Shown here piece by piece: positions 32,964 through 41,841 of a DNA stretch of 64,000 bases. The position numbers were made by a program, and so were the translations under genes. Under the pieces are notes generated by a model, which did no database searches, was not told the DNA's origin, and was given only the letters and a program-made list of their open reading frames with translations. Origin of the DNA: Sphingomonas sp. Leaf22 (lineage in GTDB: Bacteria > Pseudomonadota > Alphaproteobacteria > Sphingomonadales > Sphingomonadaceae); contig NZ_LMKP01000003.1 in the NCBI RefSeq assembly GCF_001421715.1, positions 62,001 to 126,000 on the forward strand. Reading direction: 5' to 3'. The stretch's first letter is position 1, and each line of letters opens with the position of its first letter.

Positions 32964-34016
32964 ATGGCGGACGCAGAACGGATGGCCTTCGGCACGCTGG
33001 ACGGCGCGCCCGCCGAGGCGATCGAGCTTCGTGCGGGGACGCTGTCGGCGCGTATCCTGCCGTTCGGGGCGACGCTGCAATCGCTGTGCGTGCCCGATCG
33101 CGACGGGGTGGTGGCCGATGTCGTGCTGGGGTTCGACGACGTGCAATCCTATCGCGACCGGCCGTCATGGTTCGGGGTGACGGTCGGCCGCTATGCCAAC
33201 CGGATCGCGGGCGGGCGGTTCAGCCTCGACGGGCGGAGCTACACCCTCGAAACCAACAATGCGCCCAATCATCTGCACGGCGGGTCGGACGGGTTCGACC
33301 AGCGGCTGTGGGACGTGGCCGAGATCGGCAGCGACGCCGATGCGGCGTGGGTGCGGCTGACGCTGACCAGCCCCGATGGCGATGCCGGCTATCCAGGGAC
33401 GTTGCGGGCGGGCGCGACCTATCGCCTGACGTCGCAGGCGCTGACCATCGATTATGAGGCGACGACCGATGCGCCGACGGTCGTCAACCTAACCAACCAC
33501 GCGTTCTTCGACCTGGGCGGGCGGGGTGAGGCGCTGCGCCATTTGCTGACGATCGAGGCGGATGCGTTTCTGCCGGTCGATGCGACATCGATCCCGACCG
33601 GCGAGCAGCGCGCCGTCGCGGGCACGCCGTTCGATTTCCGCACCCCCCATGCGATCGGCGATCGGGTGCGTGACGGGCAGGACGAGCAGATTGCGATCGG
33701 GCGCGGCTACGACCATAATTTCATCGTGCGCGGGGACGTAGGCGCGTTGCGCGCCGCCGCCGTGCTGGCCGATCCGGAATCGGGGCGGGTCATGACGCTG
33801 TCGATCACCGCGCCGGGGCTGCAACTCTATTCGGGCAATTTCCTGGGCGGGGCGGAGCCGGGCAAGGACGGGCGGCTGTACCGGCAGGGCGATGCCGTGT
33901 GTCTGGAGCCGCAGGCATGGCCCGATACGCCGAACCGGCCGGAATTTCCGTCGGCGCGACTGGACCCGGGCACGCGGTGGAACAGCGTCCTGCGGTTCGC
34001 CTTTTCCGCCGCCTGA
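32964..34016 (+). CDS. galM: Aldose 1-epimerase (galactose mutarotase)
   Basis: It interconverts alpha and beta anomers of aldoses such as galactose. The 350-residue product has the family's landmarks: GRYANRIAGGRF near residue 72, NHLHGG near 99, the catalytic His in LTNHAFFDLGG near 180, and the catalytic Glu in CLEPQAWPDTPN near 315. No signal peptide is evident, so it is probably cytoplasmic. GGAGAG lies 5 bp before the ATG. It follows the glycosidase operon after a repeat and probably serves sugars released by it. Confidence 0.93.
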   Translation: MADAERMAFGTLDGAPAEAIELRAGTLSARILPFGATLQSLCVPDRDGVVADVVLGFDDVQSYRDRPSWFGVTVGRYANRIAGGRFSLDGRSYTLETNNAPNHLHGGSDGFDQRLWDVAEIGSDADAAWVRLTLTSPDGDAGYPGTLRAGATYRLTSQALTIDYEATTDAPTVVNLTNHAFFDLGGRGEALRHLLTIEADAFLPVDATSIPTGEQRAVAGTPFDFRTPHAIGDRVRDGQDEQIAIGRGYDHNFIVRGDVGALRAAAVLADPESGRVMTLSITAPGLQLYSGNFLGGAEPGKDGRLYRQGDAVCLEPQAWPDTPNRPEFPSARLDPGTRWNSVLRFAFSAA

Positions 34017-34106
34017 CCGGGCGTGCCACGCCGCGACGGGCGGTCGTTGCGCGGTGCACAACCCTGCTTGACGAAAACGTTTGCGTTTGCGAACGGCTTT
34101 AATCCT

Positions 34107-34490
34107 ATGAAGCACCCCCTTCTCCTTGCCGCCACTGCCGCGGCCTTCGCCCTTTCGGCCTGCGGTCAGTCGCAGCCGGAACAGCTCGACACCCGCGCCG
34201 CCGATCCGCTGGCCGCCGAAGTCGCCAACCGCGCACCCGTGGAACTGCCGCCGCCCGTCAAGGCAAGCGTGACGTTCCGCTGCAAGGACAACACGCTCGT
34301 CTATGTCGACTTCTTCGATGGCGATACGCAGGCCAATTTCCGCAGCAAGCAGGGCGACATGCCCGTCCGCCTGAAGGCCGAGGAAAAGGGCAAGCCGCTG
34401 ACCGCCGAGGGCGGCTACAGCCTGACCGGCAGCCCGAAGAGCATCACCCTGACCCAGCCGGGCAAGGCGGCGCAGGCCTGCAACGCGTGA
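34107..34490 (+). CDS. Lipoprotein, MliC-like lysozyme inhibitor candidate
   Basis: The 127-residue product has a lipoprotein signal with lipobox LSAC (Cys20) and a C-terminal domain of about 75 residues with two Cys (FRCKDN and QACNA) arranged as in MliC-type inhibitors of C-type lysozyme. The pattern of strands (VTFRC, LVYVDFF, ANFRS, GGYSLTG, ITLTQ) also fits. It would sit in the outer membrane facing the periplasm. The ATG at 34107 was chosen because the lipobox is then at the normal position. A strong terminator follows. Confidence 0.65.
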   Translation: MKHPLLLAATAAAFALSACGQSQPEQLDTRAADPLAAEVANRAPVELPPPVKASVTFRCKDNTLVYVDFFDGDTQANFRSKQGDMPVRLKAEEKGKPLTAEGGYSLTGSPKSITLTQPGKAAQACNA

Positions 34491-34542
34491 TGTGATTGCC
34501 GATGCGGCCGCCTTCCGGGCCGCAATTCGGAAACCGTGCCTG

Positions 34543-34578
34543 ACGGCCGGCGGAGCGATCCGCCGGCCGTTTTCTTTT
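34543..34578 (+). terminator. Strong rho-independent terminator
   Basis: An 11-12-bp stem (CGGCCGGCGGA, loop GCGA, TCCGCCGGCCG) is followed by TTTTCTTTT. It lies 50 bp after the lipoprotein gene and ends its transcript. Confidence 0.9.
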
Positions 34579-34589
34579 GGGGGCTTCTG

Positions 34590-34615
34590 CTCCCCTCCCT
34601 TGTCAGGGAGGGGAG
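34590..34615. repeat. CTCCCCTCCCT hairpin repeat
   Basis: A perfect 11-bp stem (CTCCCCTCCCT, loop TGTC, AGGGAGGGGAG) belongs to the same family as the two arms at 39714-39822. It lies directly downstream of the TraB/GumN gene on the minus strand and may end its transcript. Confidence 0.75.
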
Positions 34616-34622
34616 TCAGCCT

Positions 34623-35570
34623 TCAGTACTTCACCCGCGTCGCGCGCAGCTTGTAGCGCTTGAGCGCGTCCTGCACGCTGCCGGTGCCGGCCAGATGGCC
34701 CGCGCCGACCGCGACGAAGACGGTGCCGGGGCGCTTCATCCGTTCCTCGATCCACTTCGCCCAGCGGGCGTTGCGGTCGGTCAGCAGGACGCGGCGCAGT
34801 TCGGGGGAGACGGTCATGTCCTCGTTCATCGTCGCGGCGAGCGCGGCGGGATCGCCCTTGGCCCATTGGTCGACCATCTTGTCGATCTGTTCGCCGGCGG
34901 TCGGCAATTCCTTGATCGTTTCGCTCAAGAAAGTGACCTGCGCGGCATCGGACAGGGCGTCGAAGAAGCCGAACTGCTGTTCGAGCGTTTCGAGGCCGGT
35001 GACCGGCTTGCCCGCGACCTTCGCCGCCTGCGAGATGGTCTGTTCGGCGCCGCTCTGCGGATCATAGCCCTGCTTTTGCAAGGTCACGAGCGTGAGCGTC
35101 GAGGCGGCGAACCATGGGTCGAGCTGTTCGAGCGCGCCCGCCGGCAGGCCGGCATCGGCCACCGCCCTGGCATAGGCGTCGCGTTCGGCGGCGGGCAGCT
35201 TTTCGCTGAGCTTCGGACCGGTCACGTTGACGGCGGACTTCATCACCGCCGCCTGCGCCTGTTCGGGCGTCGGCATCGGAATTTCGAGCACGACCTCGTT
35301 CGATTTGTCGAAGGCGGTCTTCACCGCTTCGTCGAACCACGACAGGCCGGGTTTCAGGACGTGGATCGTCCCGAACAGATAGATGGTCGTGTCCTTGTCC
35401 CTGACCACCCACAGCGCCGGATCGGCTTCGCGCGGGGCAGCGGCGGCGGGGTCGGCGGAGGTGGTATCGGCCGGGGCTTCGGCGGCCGGGGCCGGTGCGG
35501 TCTGCGCCATGGCGGGCAGGGCGGTCATCAGGCTGAACGCGGCGCCGAAGCGCAGCAGGATCGAGGGCAT
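34623..35570 (-). CDS. TraB/GumN family protein
   Basis: The 315-residue exported protein has a signal peptide (cleavage after AMAQ), an Ala/Pro-rich linker and the TraB/GumN domain, which begins with ALWVVRDKDTTIYLFGTIHVLK (near residue 52; the GTIH motif is a proposed metal site) and ends with VFVAVGAGHLAGTGSVQDAL. Family members have been linked to peptidase-like activity; the role in this organism is unknown. GGAGA lies 5 bp before ATG 35570. It is divergent from the Mfd-like gene. Confidence 0.85.
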   Translation of the reverse strand: MPSILLRFGAAFSLMTALPAMAQTAPAPAAEAPADTTSADPAAAAPREADPALWVVRDKDTTIYLFGTIHVLKPGLSWFDEAVKTAFDKSNEVVLEIPMPTPEQAQAAVMKSAVNVTGPKLSEKLPAAERDAYARAVADAGLPAGALEQLDPWFAASTLTLVTLQKQGYDPQSGAEQTISQAAKVAGKPVTGLETLEQQFGFFDALSDAAQVTFLSETIKELPTAGEQIDKMVDQWAKGDPAALAATMNEDMTVSPELRRVLLTDRNARWAKWIEERMKRPGTVFVAVGAGHLAGTGSVQDALKRYKLRATRVKY

Positions 35571-35717
35571 CGGCGTCTCCAAAGCACCGGCGAACCGGCA
35601 GTCCCGCTTGCATAGCAGCGGCTGCGCCCATGCGACAGGCCGCAGGAACGGACGCGGCAGACGCTTCGTTGGGTTTGCATCTCCGCCCGTCTTCAGGGCC
35701 TTGCCGGGACCTCCGCT

Positions 35718-38700
35718 ATGCCGAACACGACCGCCGCCCCCGATCGACCCGATGCGAAGGGGGAGGACGCCGCGATCGGACCCGTCGCGGCGCTGCTGGC
35801 GGGGGAAGTCGCTACACGTTCGGTACTGTTCATCGCCTCCGACGAACTGCGCGCCGGCGCGATTGCGGCGGCGCTGACCGCGTTCGCGCCCGATGTCGAG
35901 GTCGTCCATGTGCAGGCGAGCGACGCGCTGCCCGGCGACGATGCCCCGGCATCGCCCGGCAATGCCGGCGCGCGGGTGGCGGGGCTGCGCCGGTTGCGGC
36001 TGGCGTCGGTCACCAGCCGCCGCGTCGCGTGCATCACCACGCCGGAAGCGACGGCGGTGCGGATCGCCGCTCCGGACGATTTCGATGCCGCGCCGCCGGT
36101 GCTGCGGATCGGCGATGCGATCGACATGGCGGACTTTGCCGAACGCGCGGTCGAACTGGGCTATGTCGTCGACGACCGGGTCGACGAACCGGGCGAGGTC
36201 GCGGTGCGCGGCGGCGTGGTCGATATCTTTCCCGCTGATGCGATCTGCCCGATCCGGGTGACCGTGGAGGATGGCGCGATCCGCACGATCCGCAGCTATG
36301 ATCCGGTCACGCAGCGCGGCGATGCCGATCTGGGCGAGGTGACGATCGGCCGCGCCGCCGAGCCGGTGGCGGCCGAGGGCGTGTCGCTGCTGGATCATCT
36401 GCCCGAAGCGGCAGTCGCGATGGACCCGGACGTCGAGCGGCGGCGCGCGCGGTTCCTCGATCTGGTCGAGGATGCGACGCGGCGGCGGCGGCGTGGTGCG
36501 GCGGCGCTGGTCGACCGGACGGCGTGGGAGCAGTTGCTGAACGGCCGCGACCGGATCGACGTGCCGGCGGATGCCGCGCCGCCGCCGCGCTTCGTCACCA
36601 GCCGGGCACCGACGCGCGCGTTCGGCAAGTTCGCGCGCGAGGTGCTCGGTGGTGGACGGCTGGTGCTGGCCGGCAGTCCGCGCGACCTGCGGTTCCTGCG
36701 CAAGCGGCTGGCGACGCTGGGCCGGACCGAGCCGGTGACGATCGGGTCGTGGGACGAAGCGGTTCGCGCCGAGCCGGGCAGCGCGATGCTGCTGGTCGCG
36801 CCGATCGATCGCGGTTTCGTGGCCGATGGCGTGACGGTGGTGACCGGCGGCGACCTGCTCGGCGGGCGGGCGCGGGGCGACGAACTGGCGGCGGCGAGCG
36901 CCAATCCGTTGTTCGCCGAGGCGGGCGAGTTACGGGTCGGCGATGTGATCGTTCACGAGGATTTCGGCATCGGGCGCATCGTCGGGCTGGAGCAGCTGCC
37001 CGGCGAGGAGGCGGGCGACGCCGTCGTGCTGGAATATGCCAAGGGCGCACGGCGGCTGGTGCCGGTGGCGGAGGCCGACCGCATCTGGCGCTATGGCGCG
37101 GACGGCGATGCGGTCACGCTCGATGCGCTCGACGGATCGAGCTGGCAGAAACGGCGCGGCGCGATCGACGCGGCGATTGCCGAGAGCGCGCGCGAACTGG
37201 CGGCGATCGCGGCGGCGCGCGATGCGATCGAGGTCGCGGCTGTCGAGGCCGATATCGCCGCCTATGAACGCTTCGCCGCCGGCTTCCCGTTCACCGAAAC
37301 ACCCGATCAGGCGCGCGCCATCGCCGCCACCCGTGCCGATCTTGCGGCGGGGCGACCGATGGACCGGCTGGTGATCGGCGATGTCGGCTATGGCAAGACC
37401 GAGGTCGCGCTGCGCGCCGCCGCGATCGTCGCGCTGGCGGGGCGGCAGGTCGCCATCGCCGCGCCGACGACGGTGCTCGTCCGCCAGCATGTCGAAACCT
37501 TTCGTCGCCGGTTCGAGGGGACCGGGATCGAGGTCGCCGGCCTGTCGCGCCTGTCCGATGCGGCGGAGAAGAAGCGGGTCAAGGCGGGCCTTGCCGACGG
37601 ATCGATCGGCGTCGTGATCGGGACGCAGGCGGTGGCGGGCAAGGACGTCGACTATCGCGATCTGGCGCTGGTGGTGATCGACGAGGAACAGCGGTTCGGC
37701 ACGAAGGACAAGGCGCGCCTGCGCGACATTGCCGACCATGTCATGACGCTGTCGGCGACGCCGATCCCGCGCACGCTGCAAAGCGCGCTGATCGGGTTGC
37801 AGCAATTGTCGGTCCTCGCCACCCCGCCGGCGCTGCGCCAGCCGATCCGGACCGCGGTGACCGCGTTCGACGAGGTGACGGTCCGCACCGCGCTGCTGCG
37901 CGAACGCACGCGCGGCGGGCAGAGCTTCGTCGTGGTGCCGCGGATCGAGGATATCGCGCCGCTGGAGGAACGGCTGCGCAAGATCGCGCCCGAACTGACC
38001 CTGACCGTTGCGCATGGCAAGATGCCGGCGGCGGAGATCGACGCGGCGATGGTCGGCTTCGCGCACGGCGAGGGCGACGTGCTGCTCGCGACCAATATCA
38101 TCGAGGCGGGGCTGGACGTGCCGCGCGCCAATACGATGATCGTCCACCATGCCGACCGGTTCGGCCTGTCGCAGCTGCACCAGTTGCGCGGGCGCGTCGG
38201 GCGCGGTGGGCGGCGCGGGCAGATCCTGTTGCTGACCGATCCCGAGCATTCGATCGCCGAGGCGACGCTGAAGCGGCTGCGGACGTTGCAGGCGTTCGAC
38301 CGGCTGGGCGCGGGCTTCGCGATCAGCGCGCGCGACCTCGACCTGCGCGGGGCGGGCGATCTGGTTGGCGAAGCGCAGGCCGGGCATATGAAGCTGATCG
38401 GCATCGACCTGTACCAGTATCTGCTCGGTCGGGCGCTGCGGGCGGCACGCGGCGAGGTGGTCGACCGGGTCGTGCCCGAACTGCATCTAGGTATCGCTGG
38501 ACGTCTGCCCGAGGGGTGGATCCCGGAGACCGAGATGCGGCTGATGCTCTATGGTCGCCTTGCGCGGATCGAGGATGCCGGCACGCTCGACGCGTTCGAG
38601 GAGGAGCTGGAGGACCGGTTCGGCACCCTGCCCGAGGAAGCGCGGTTGCTGGTCGATCTGGCGCGCATCCGCTTGCTGGCGCAGGCGGCGGCGGTGGCGA

Positions 38701-38873
38701 AGGTCGATGCCGGGCCGGCGGCGATCGCCCTGACGCCGCAGGGGGGCAGCGAGGTGCCCGCCATGGACGGGCTGACCGAAAAGAACGGGCGGTGGATCGT
38801 CGCGGCGCGAATCGAGGATGCCGGCGAACGGCTGACCAGGGTCCGCGACGTGCTGGAGATGGTGGCGGCCTGA
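35718..38873 (+). CDS. Mfd-like transcription-repair coupling factor (short form)
   Basis: Mfd removes stalled RNA polymerase and recruits nucleotide excision repair. The 1051-residue product has the UvrB-like N-terminal region (GYVVDDRVDEPGEVAVRGG near residue 150), the RNA polymerase-interacting domain (VGDVIVHEDFGIGRIVGL near 410), a helicase core with GDVGYGKTE (Walker A) and DEEQRFG (motif II), and a C-terminal domain. It is about 100 residues shorter than typical Mfd, mostly in the N-terminal half, and several usually invariant positions differ (TNIIEAGLDVP for TTIVESGLDIP). It may be the only Mfd or a divergent paralogue. Confidence 0.8.
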   Translation: MPNTTAAPDRPDAKGEDAAIGPVAALLAGEVATRSVLFIASDELRAGAIAAALTAFAPDVEVVHVQASDALPGDDAPASPGNAGARVAGLRRLRLASVTSRRVACITTPEATAVRIAAPDDFDAAPPVLRIGDAIDMADFAERAVELGYVVDDRVDEPGEVAVRGGVVDIFPADAICPIRVTVEDGAIRTIRSYDPVTQRGDADLGEVTIGRAAEPVAAEGVSLLDHLPEAAVAMDPDVERRRARFLDLVEDATRRRRRGAAALVDRTAWEQLLNGRDRIDVPADAAPPPRFVTSRAPTRAFGKFAREVLGGGRLVLAGSPRDLRFLRKRLATLGRTEPVTIGSWDEAVRAEPGSAMLLVAPIDRGFVADGVTVVTGGDLLGGRARGDELAAASANPLFAEAGELRVGDVIVHEDFGIGRIVGLEQLPGEEAGDAVVLEYAKGARRLVPVAEADRIWRYGADGDAVTLDALDGSSWQKRRGAIDAAIAESARELAAIAAARDAIEVAAVEADIAAYERFAAGFPFTETPDQARAIAATRADLAAGRPMDRLVIGDVGYGKTEVALRAAAIVALAGRQVAIAAPTTVLVRQHVETFRRRFEGTGIEVAGLSRLSDAAEKKRVKAGLADGSIGVVIGTQAVAGKDVDYRDLALVVIDEEQRFGTKDKARLRDIADHVMTLSATPIPRTLQSALIGLQQLSVLATPPALRQPIRTAVTAFDEVTVRTALLRERTRGGQSFVVVPRIEDIAPLEERLRKIAPELTLTVAHGKMPAAEIDAAMVGFAHGEGDVLLATNIIEAGLDVPRANTMIVHHADRFGLSQLHQLRGRVGRGGRRGQILLLTDPEHSIAEATLKRLRTLQAFDRLGAGFAISARDLDLRGAGDLVGEAQAGHMKLIGIDLYQYLLGRALRAARGEVVDRVVPELHLGIAGRLPEGWIPETEMRLMLYGRLARIEDAGTLDAFEEELEDRFGTLPEEARLLVDLARIRLLAQAAAVAKVDAGPAAIALTPQGGSEVPAMDGLTEKNGRWIVAARIEDAGERLTRVRDVLEMVAA

Positions 38874-38915
38874 AAACCGTTGGCATCGTTGCCGTTCTTG
38901 TCCGATGCTGCGGGG

Positions 38916-39677
38916 ATGAAAGCGATCTTCATCACCGGCGGCGGGTCGGGTATCGGGCGGGCGGTGGCGCAGTTGTTCGCGGGCCGCGGCTGGCGGATCG
39001 GTCTGGCAGACGTCAATGCTGCGGGACTGGCGGAGACGGCGGCGTTGTTGTCCTGCGGGGCGGCGACGTTCGTGTTCGACGTGACCGACCGCGCGGCATG
39101 GGATGCGCCGCTCGCCGGGTTTGCCGTGGACGGCGGGATCGACGTGCTGTTCAACAATGCCGGCATCGCGGCAGGCGGGGTCTTTGCCGAGATGACGCCC
39201 GCCGCGATCGAACGAACGATTGCCGTCAACCTGACCGGGGTGATCCACGGCGCGCATGCCGCGCATTCGTTGCTGAAGGCGAGCGGTGGCTGCCTGCTCA
39301 ACACCGCATCGGCGGCGGGGATCTACGGGACGGCGGGGGCTGCGGTCTATTCGGCGACGAAGTTCGGAGTGCGCGGGCTGACCGAGGCCCTTGACGGCGA
39401 ATGGGCGGCGGACGGCATCCGCGTGCGCTCGCTAATGCCGGGGTTCATCGACACGCCGCTGCTCGACGCGTCACTGGCGGGGAGCAACCATACTGTCCGC
39501 CAGCAGGTCCGCGCGGCGGGGCTGGAATTCACGCCGGTAGAGGTGGTGGCGCAGGCGGCATGGGACGCCGTCCATGGTGACGCGATCCACACGCCGGTCG
39601 GGCCGACCGCCCGGCGGATGCGCTTCGCCGCGCGGTGGCTGCCGGGAAAATTGCGGCAGCAGATGCGGCGGCGATAG
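38916..39677 (+). CDS. Short-chain dehydrogenase/reductase
   Basis: The 253-residue oxidoreductase has a Rossmann fold with GGGSGIGRA (residues 8-16, NAD(P)-binding), NNAG near 87, and the catalytic Ser (TASAAG), Tyr-x-x-x-Lys (YSATK, near 156-160) and PGFIDTP. Asp after the second strand (GLADVN) favours NAD. The substrate cannot be read from the sequence. It follows the Mfd-like gene after 42 bp in the same direction. Confidence 0.9.
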   Translation: MKAIFITGGGSGIGRAVAQLFAGRGWRIGLADVNAAGLAETAALLSCGAATFVFDVTDRAAWDAPLAGFAVDGGIDVLFNNAGIAAGGVFAEMTPAAIERTIAVNLTGVIHGAHAAHSLLKASGGCLLNTASAAGIYGTAGAAVYSATKFGVRGLTEALDGEWAADGIRVRSLMPGFIDTPLLDASLAGSNHTVRQQVRAAGLEFTPVEVVAQAAWDAVHGDAIHTPVGPTARRMRFAARWLPGKLRQQMRRR

Positions 39678-39713
39678 GGGCGGTCGACGCTCAGCGGCAG
39701 GGTTCGGGCATTA

Positions 39714-39822
39714 CTCCCCTCCCTGACAAGGGAGGGGCTGGGGGTGGGTCGGCCTGCGAGGGACGGTCACGCCCGCCAACAAACCGACCCACCCCCGACC
39801 CCTCCCTTGTCAGGGAGGGGAG
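39714..39822. repeat. Inverted pair of CTCCCCTCCCT repeats
   Basis: Two 39-bp arms (39714-39752 and 39784-39822) are inverted copies with two mismatches; each contains a 9-bp hairpin (CCCCTCCCT, GACA, AGGGAGGGG) followed by a GGGGGTGGGTCGG tail. A single copy of the hairpin occurs at 34590-34615. It separates the SDR gene from convergent phhB. Confidence 0.85.
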
Positions 39823-39890
39823 AGGAAACGCGGTTCTCGAATGTCGGTCGGCCTTCGTATCCCTCGACCTGCGCGCGTAGGACCGTTGGC

Positions 39891-40178
39891 CTATTCCACC
39901 AGCGCGTCGATTGCCTGCGCCATGTCGATATCGCGGTCCGACAGCCCGCCCGCGTCGTGGGTGGTGAGCAGGATGTCGACGCGGTTGTAGACGTTCGACC
40001 ATTCGGGGTGATGGTCGGCCTTTTCTGCCAGCAGCGCGACCTGCGTCATGAACGCGAACGCCTGCGAAAAATTGTCGAAGGTGAAGCTGCGCACGATCGC
40101 GTCCCGCCCGCCATCATGGTCCCAGTCGGGCAGGCCGTCGAGCGCATCGGCGCGTTCGGCTTGGCTCAGCGGTTCCAT
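39891..40178 (-). CDS. phhB: Pterin-4a-carbinolamine dehydratase
   Basis: It regenerates the pterin cofactor after aromatic amino acid hydroxylation. The 95-residue product has the family motif [20 protein letters not shown] (near residue 50), with the His pair that catalyses dehydration, followed by [15 protein letters not shown]. Length and motif are typical. GGGAG is 6 bp before ATG 40178. No phenylalanine hydroxylase gene is visible in the window. Confidence 0.92.
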   Translation of the reverse strand: MEPLSQAERADALDGLPDWDHDGGRDAIVRSFTFDNFSQAFAFMTQVALLAEKADHHPEWSNVYNRVDILLTTHDAGGLSDRDIDMAQAIDALVE

Positions 40179-40225
40179 CGTCGCTCCCTTGTCTCGTGGT
40201 GGCGGCAAGGCCTATTGCGTGGACC

Positions 40226-40621
40226 ATGTCCGATCAAGCGCGAACCGCCCCGAGTGCCGCCGAGATGGAAGCGTTGGCGCGTGCCGCGCTGGCGCGCATT
40301 CCCGAACCGTTCGCCGGCCACCTGTCCGACATCGTCCTGCTGGTCGAGGAATTTGCCGACGAGGAGACGCTGTCGGCGATGGCGATGGAGCCGTACGAAC
40401 TGACCGGCCTGTATCATGGCAGTCCGGTCGGCGAAAAATCGATGTTCGACGGAATGCGCCTGCCCGATCGCATCCATCTGTACCGCCAGCCGCTGCTCGC
40501 CGAATGGTGTGAGACCGGCGTCGATCTCGGCGACCTGATCCGGCATGTCGTGGTGCATGAGGTCGGCCATCATTTCGGCCTGTCCGACGACGACATGCAC
40601 GCGCTGGAAGATGCGGATTGA
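40226..40621 (+). CDS. Small zincin-type metallopeptidase family protein
   Basis: The 131-residue product has the zinc-binding HExxHxxGxxD motif (HEVGHHFGLSDDDMH, near residue 111), as in the minimal metallopeptidase family of small bacterial proteins related to archaemetzincin-like folds. No signal peptide is seen, so it is cytoplasmic. Its physiological substrate is unknown. The stop codon overlaps the TTG start of ccmA, so it heads a coupled unit with the heme exporter genes. Confidence 0.82.
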   Translation: MSDQARTAPSAAEMEALARAALARIPEPFAGHLSDIVLLVEEFADEETLSAMAMEPYELTGLYHGSPVGEKSMFDGMRLPDRIHLYRQPLLAEWCETGVDLGDLIRHVVVHEVGHHFGLSDDDMHALEDAD

Positions 40622-41184
40622 GCCTGCTGGCGTTCGACCGGGTCAGCGGCGCGCGCGGACAGCGGGTGCTGTTCGCCGACCTGTCGTTCGACCTGGGGGC
40701 CGGCGCGGCGCTGCTGGTGCAGGGGCCGAACGGGGTCGGCAAGTCGACGCTGGTGCGGATCGCCGCCGGTCTGTTGCCGCCGACCGAGGGTGACGTCACG
40801 CGCGGCGGGGCGGTGGCGTTGCTGGGCGAGGCGGCGGCACTCGACCCGCAAGTGCCGCTGGCCACGGCGCTCGGCTTCTGGGCCGGGCTGGACGGGGCGC
40901 GGGACGGGGTGACGGCGGCGCTGGCGGCGATGGGGATCGGGGTGCTGGCCGAGGTGCCGGTGCGGATGCTGTCGACCGGGCAACGGCGGCGCGCGGCGAT
41001 CGCGCGGGTGATCGCCGGCGGTGCGCCGATCTGGTTGCTCGACGAACCCGCCAACGGATTGGACACGGCATCGCTCGAACGGCTGGAGGCGGCGATCGCG
41101 GCGCGGCGGGCGGACGGCGGCGCGGTGCTGGTCGCCAGCCATGTGCCGGTGGCGTTGCCGGGTGCCGTCATGGTGACGCTGTGA
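40618..41184 (+). CDS. ccmA: Heme exporter ATP-binding protein CcmA
   Basis: CcmA is the ATPase of the CcmABCD complex that supplies heme for cytochrome c maturation. The 188-residue product has Walker A GPNGVGKST, an ABC signature replaced by LSTGQRRR (the CcmA form) and Walker B IWLLDEPANGLD. The start is TTG at 40618, overlapping the previous stop by 4 bp. The gene overlaps ccmB by 4 bp (GTGA). At 188 residues it is slightly shorter than many CcmA proteins. Confidence 0.9.
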   Translation: MSLLAFDRVSGARGQRVLFADLSFDLGAGAALLVQGPNGVGKSTLVRIAAGLLPPTEGDVTRGGAVALLGEAAALDPQVPLATALGFWAGLDGARDGVTAALAAMGIGVLAEVPVRMLSTGQRRRAAIARVIAGGAPIWLLDEPANGLDTASLERLEAAIAARRADGGAVLVASHVPVALPGAVMVTL

Positions 41185-41816
41185 CCCCGCTGATCGTCCG
41201 CGAATTGCGGATCGCGTGGAGCGGGGGCGGGTTGCTGCTGCCGGTCGCGTTCTTCCTTCTGGTCGCGACGCTGTTTCCGTTCGCGATCGGGCCGGATGCG
41301 GCGCTGCTGGCACGGATCGGCGGCGGGGTCGCGTGGGCGGCGGCGCTGCTGGCGGCGTTGCTGCCGATCGAGCGGCTGGTCGCGCCCGATGTCGACAGCG
41401 GGGTGGTGGATCAACTGGTCGTGCGCGGGTGGAGCGACAGCGGCATCGCATTGGCCAAGACGATCGGCCACTGGCTGGGCTTCGCGCCGGCGGTGATGCT
41501 GGCGGCGGCGCTGTCGGCGGCGCTGCTCGGGATAGATGGCCGCACGCTGGTGATGCTGGAGGCCGGGTTGCTGATCGGCACGCCGGGGCTGGCGGCGCTG
41601 AGCGTGGCGACGGCGGCACTGGTCGCGGGCTTGCGCGGCGGGGGCGCGGTGGCGGGGCTGGTGATGCTGCCGCTGGCGTTGCCGATCGTGATCTTCGGCG
41701 CGGGCGGGCTGGAGGGGGGCGCGGGGGCGATGAAGCTGCTGGCGGCGACCAGCCTGTTGCTGTGCGCGGGCGGGCCGGTGGTGGCAGGCGCCGCGATGCG
41801 GATCGGCCGGACGTAA
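41181..41816 (+). CDS. ccmB: Heme exporter membrane protein CcmB
   Basis: The 211-residue protein has about six hydrophobic segments and the CcmB N-terminus (LIVRELRIAWSGGGLLLPVAFFLLV). It forms the membrane channel part with CcmA. The GTG start overlaps the ccmA stop. The rest of the ccm genes (ccmC onward) are not in this window: the next gene is on the other strand after a hairpin. Confidence 0.9.
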   Translation: MTPLIVRELRIAWSGGGLLLPVAFFLLVATLFPFAIGPDAALLARIGGGVAWAAALLAALLPIERLVAPDVDSGVVDQLVVRGWSDSGIALAKTIGHWLGFAPAVMLAAALSAALLGIDGRTLVMLEAGLLIGTPGLAALSVATAALVAGLRGGGAVAGLVMLPLALPIVIFGAGGLEGGAGAMKLLAATSLLLCAGGPVVAGAAMRIGRT

Positions 41817-41819
41817 AAA

Positions 41820-41840
41820 TCCTCCCCGGCACGGGGAGGA
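41820..41840. terminator. Hairpin between ccmB and methyltransferase gene
   Basis: A 9-bp stem (TCCTCCCCG, loop GCA, CGGGGAGGA) preceded by AAAAA lies between the convergent ccmB and methyltransferase genes. On the minus strand it is followed by TTTTTACG, a good terminator for that direction. Confidence 0.75.
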
Positions 41841-41841
41841 C

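Noticed and set aside
29924..32995. A 1023-codon open frame opposite the GH31 gene
   Set aside because: Antisense shadow: its product is Arg-rich and domain-free, while the plus strand encodes an intact GH31 enzyme.
34076..34106. TTGACG followed by AAACGTTT and TTTAAT as a promoter of the lipoprotein gene
   Set aside because: The two boxes are about 24 bp apart, too far for a sigma-70 promoter; the AAACGTTT palindrome is short and unsupported.
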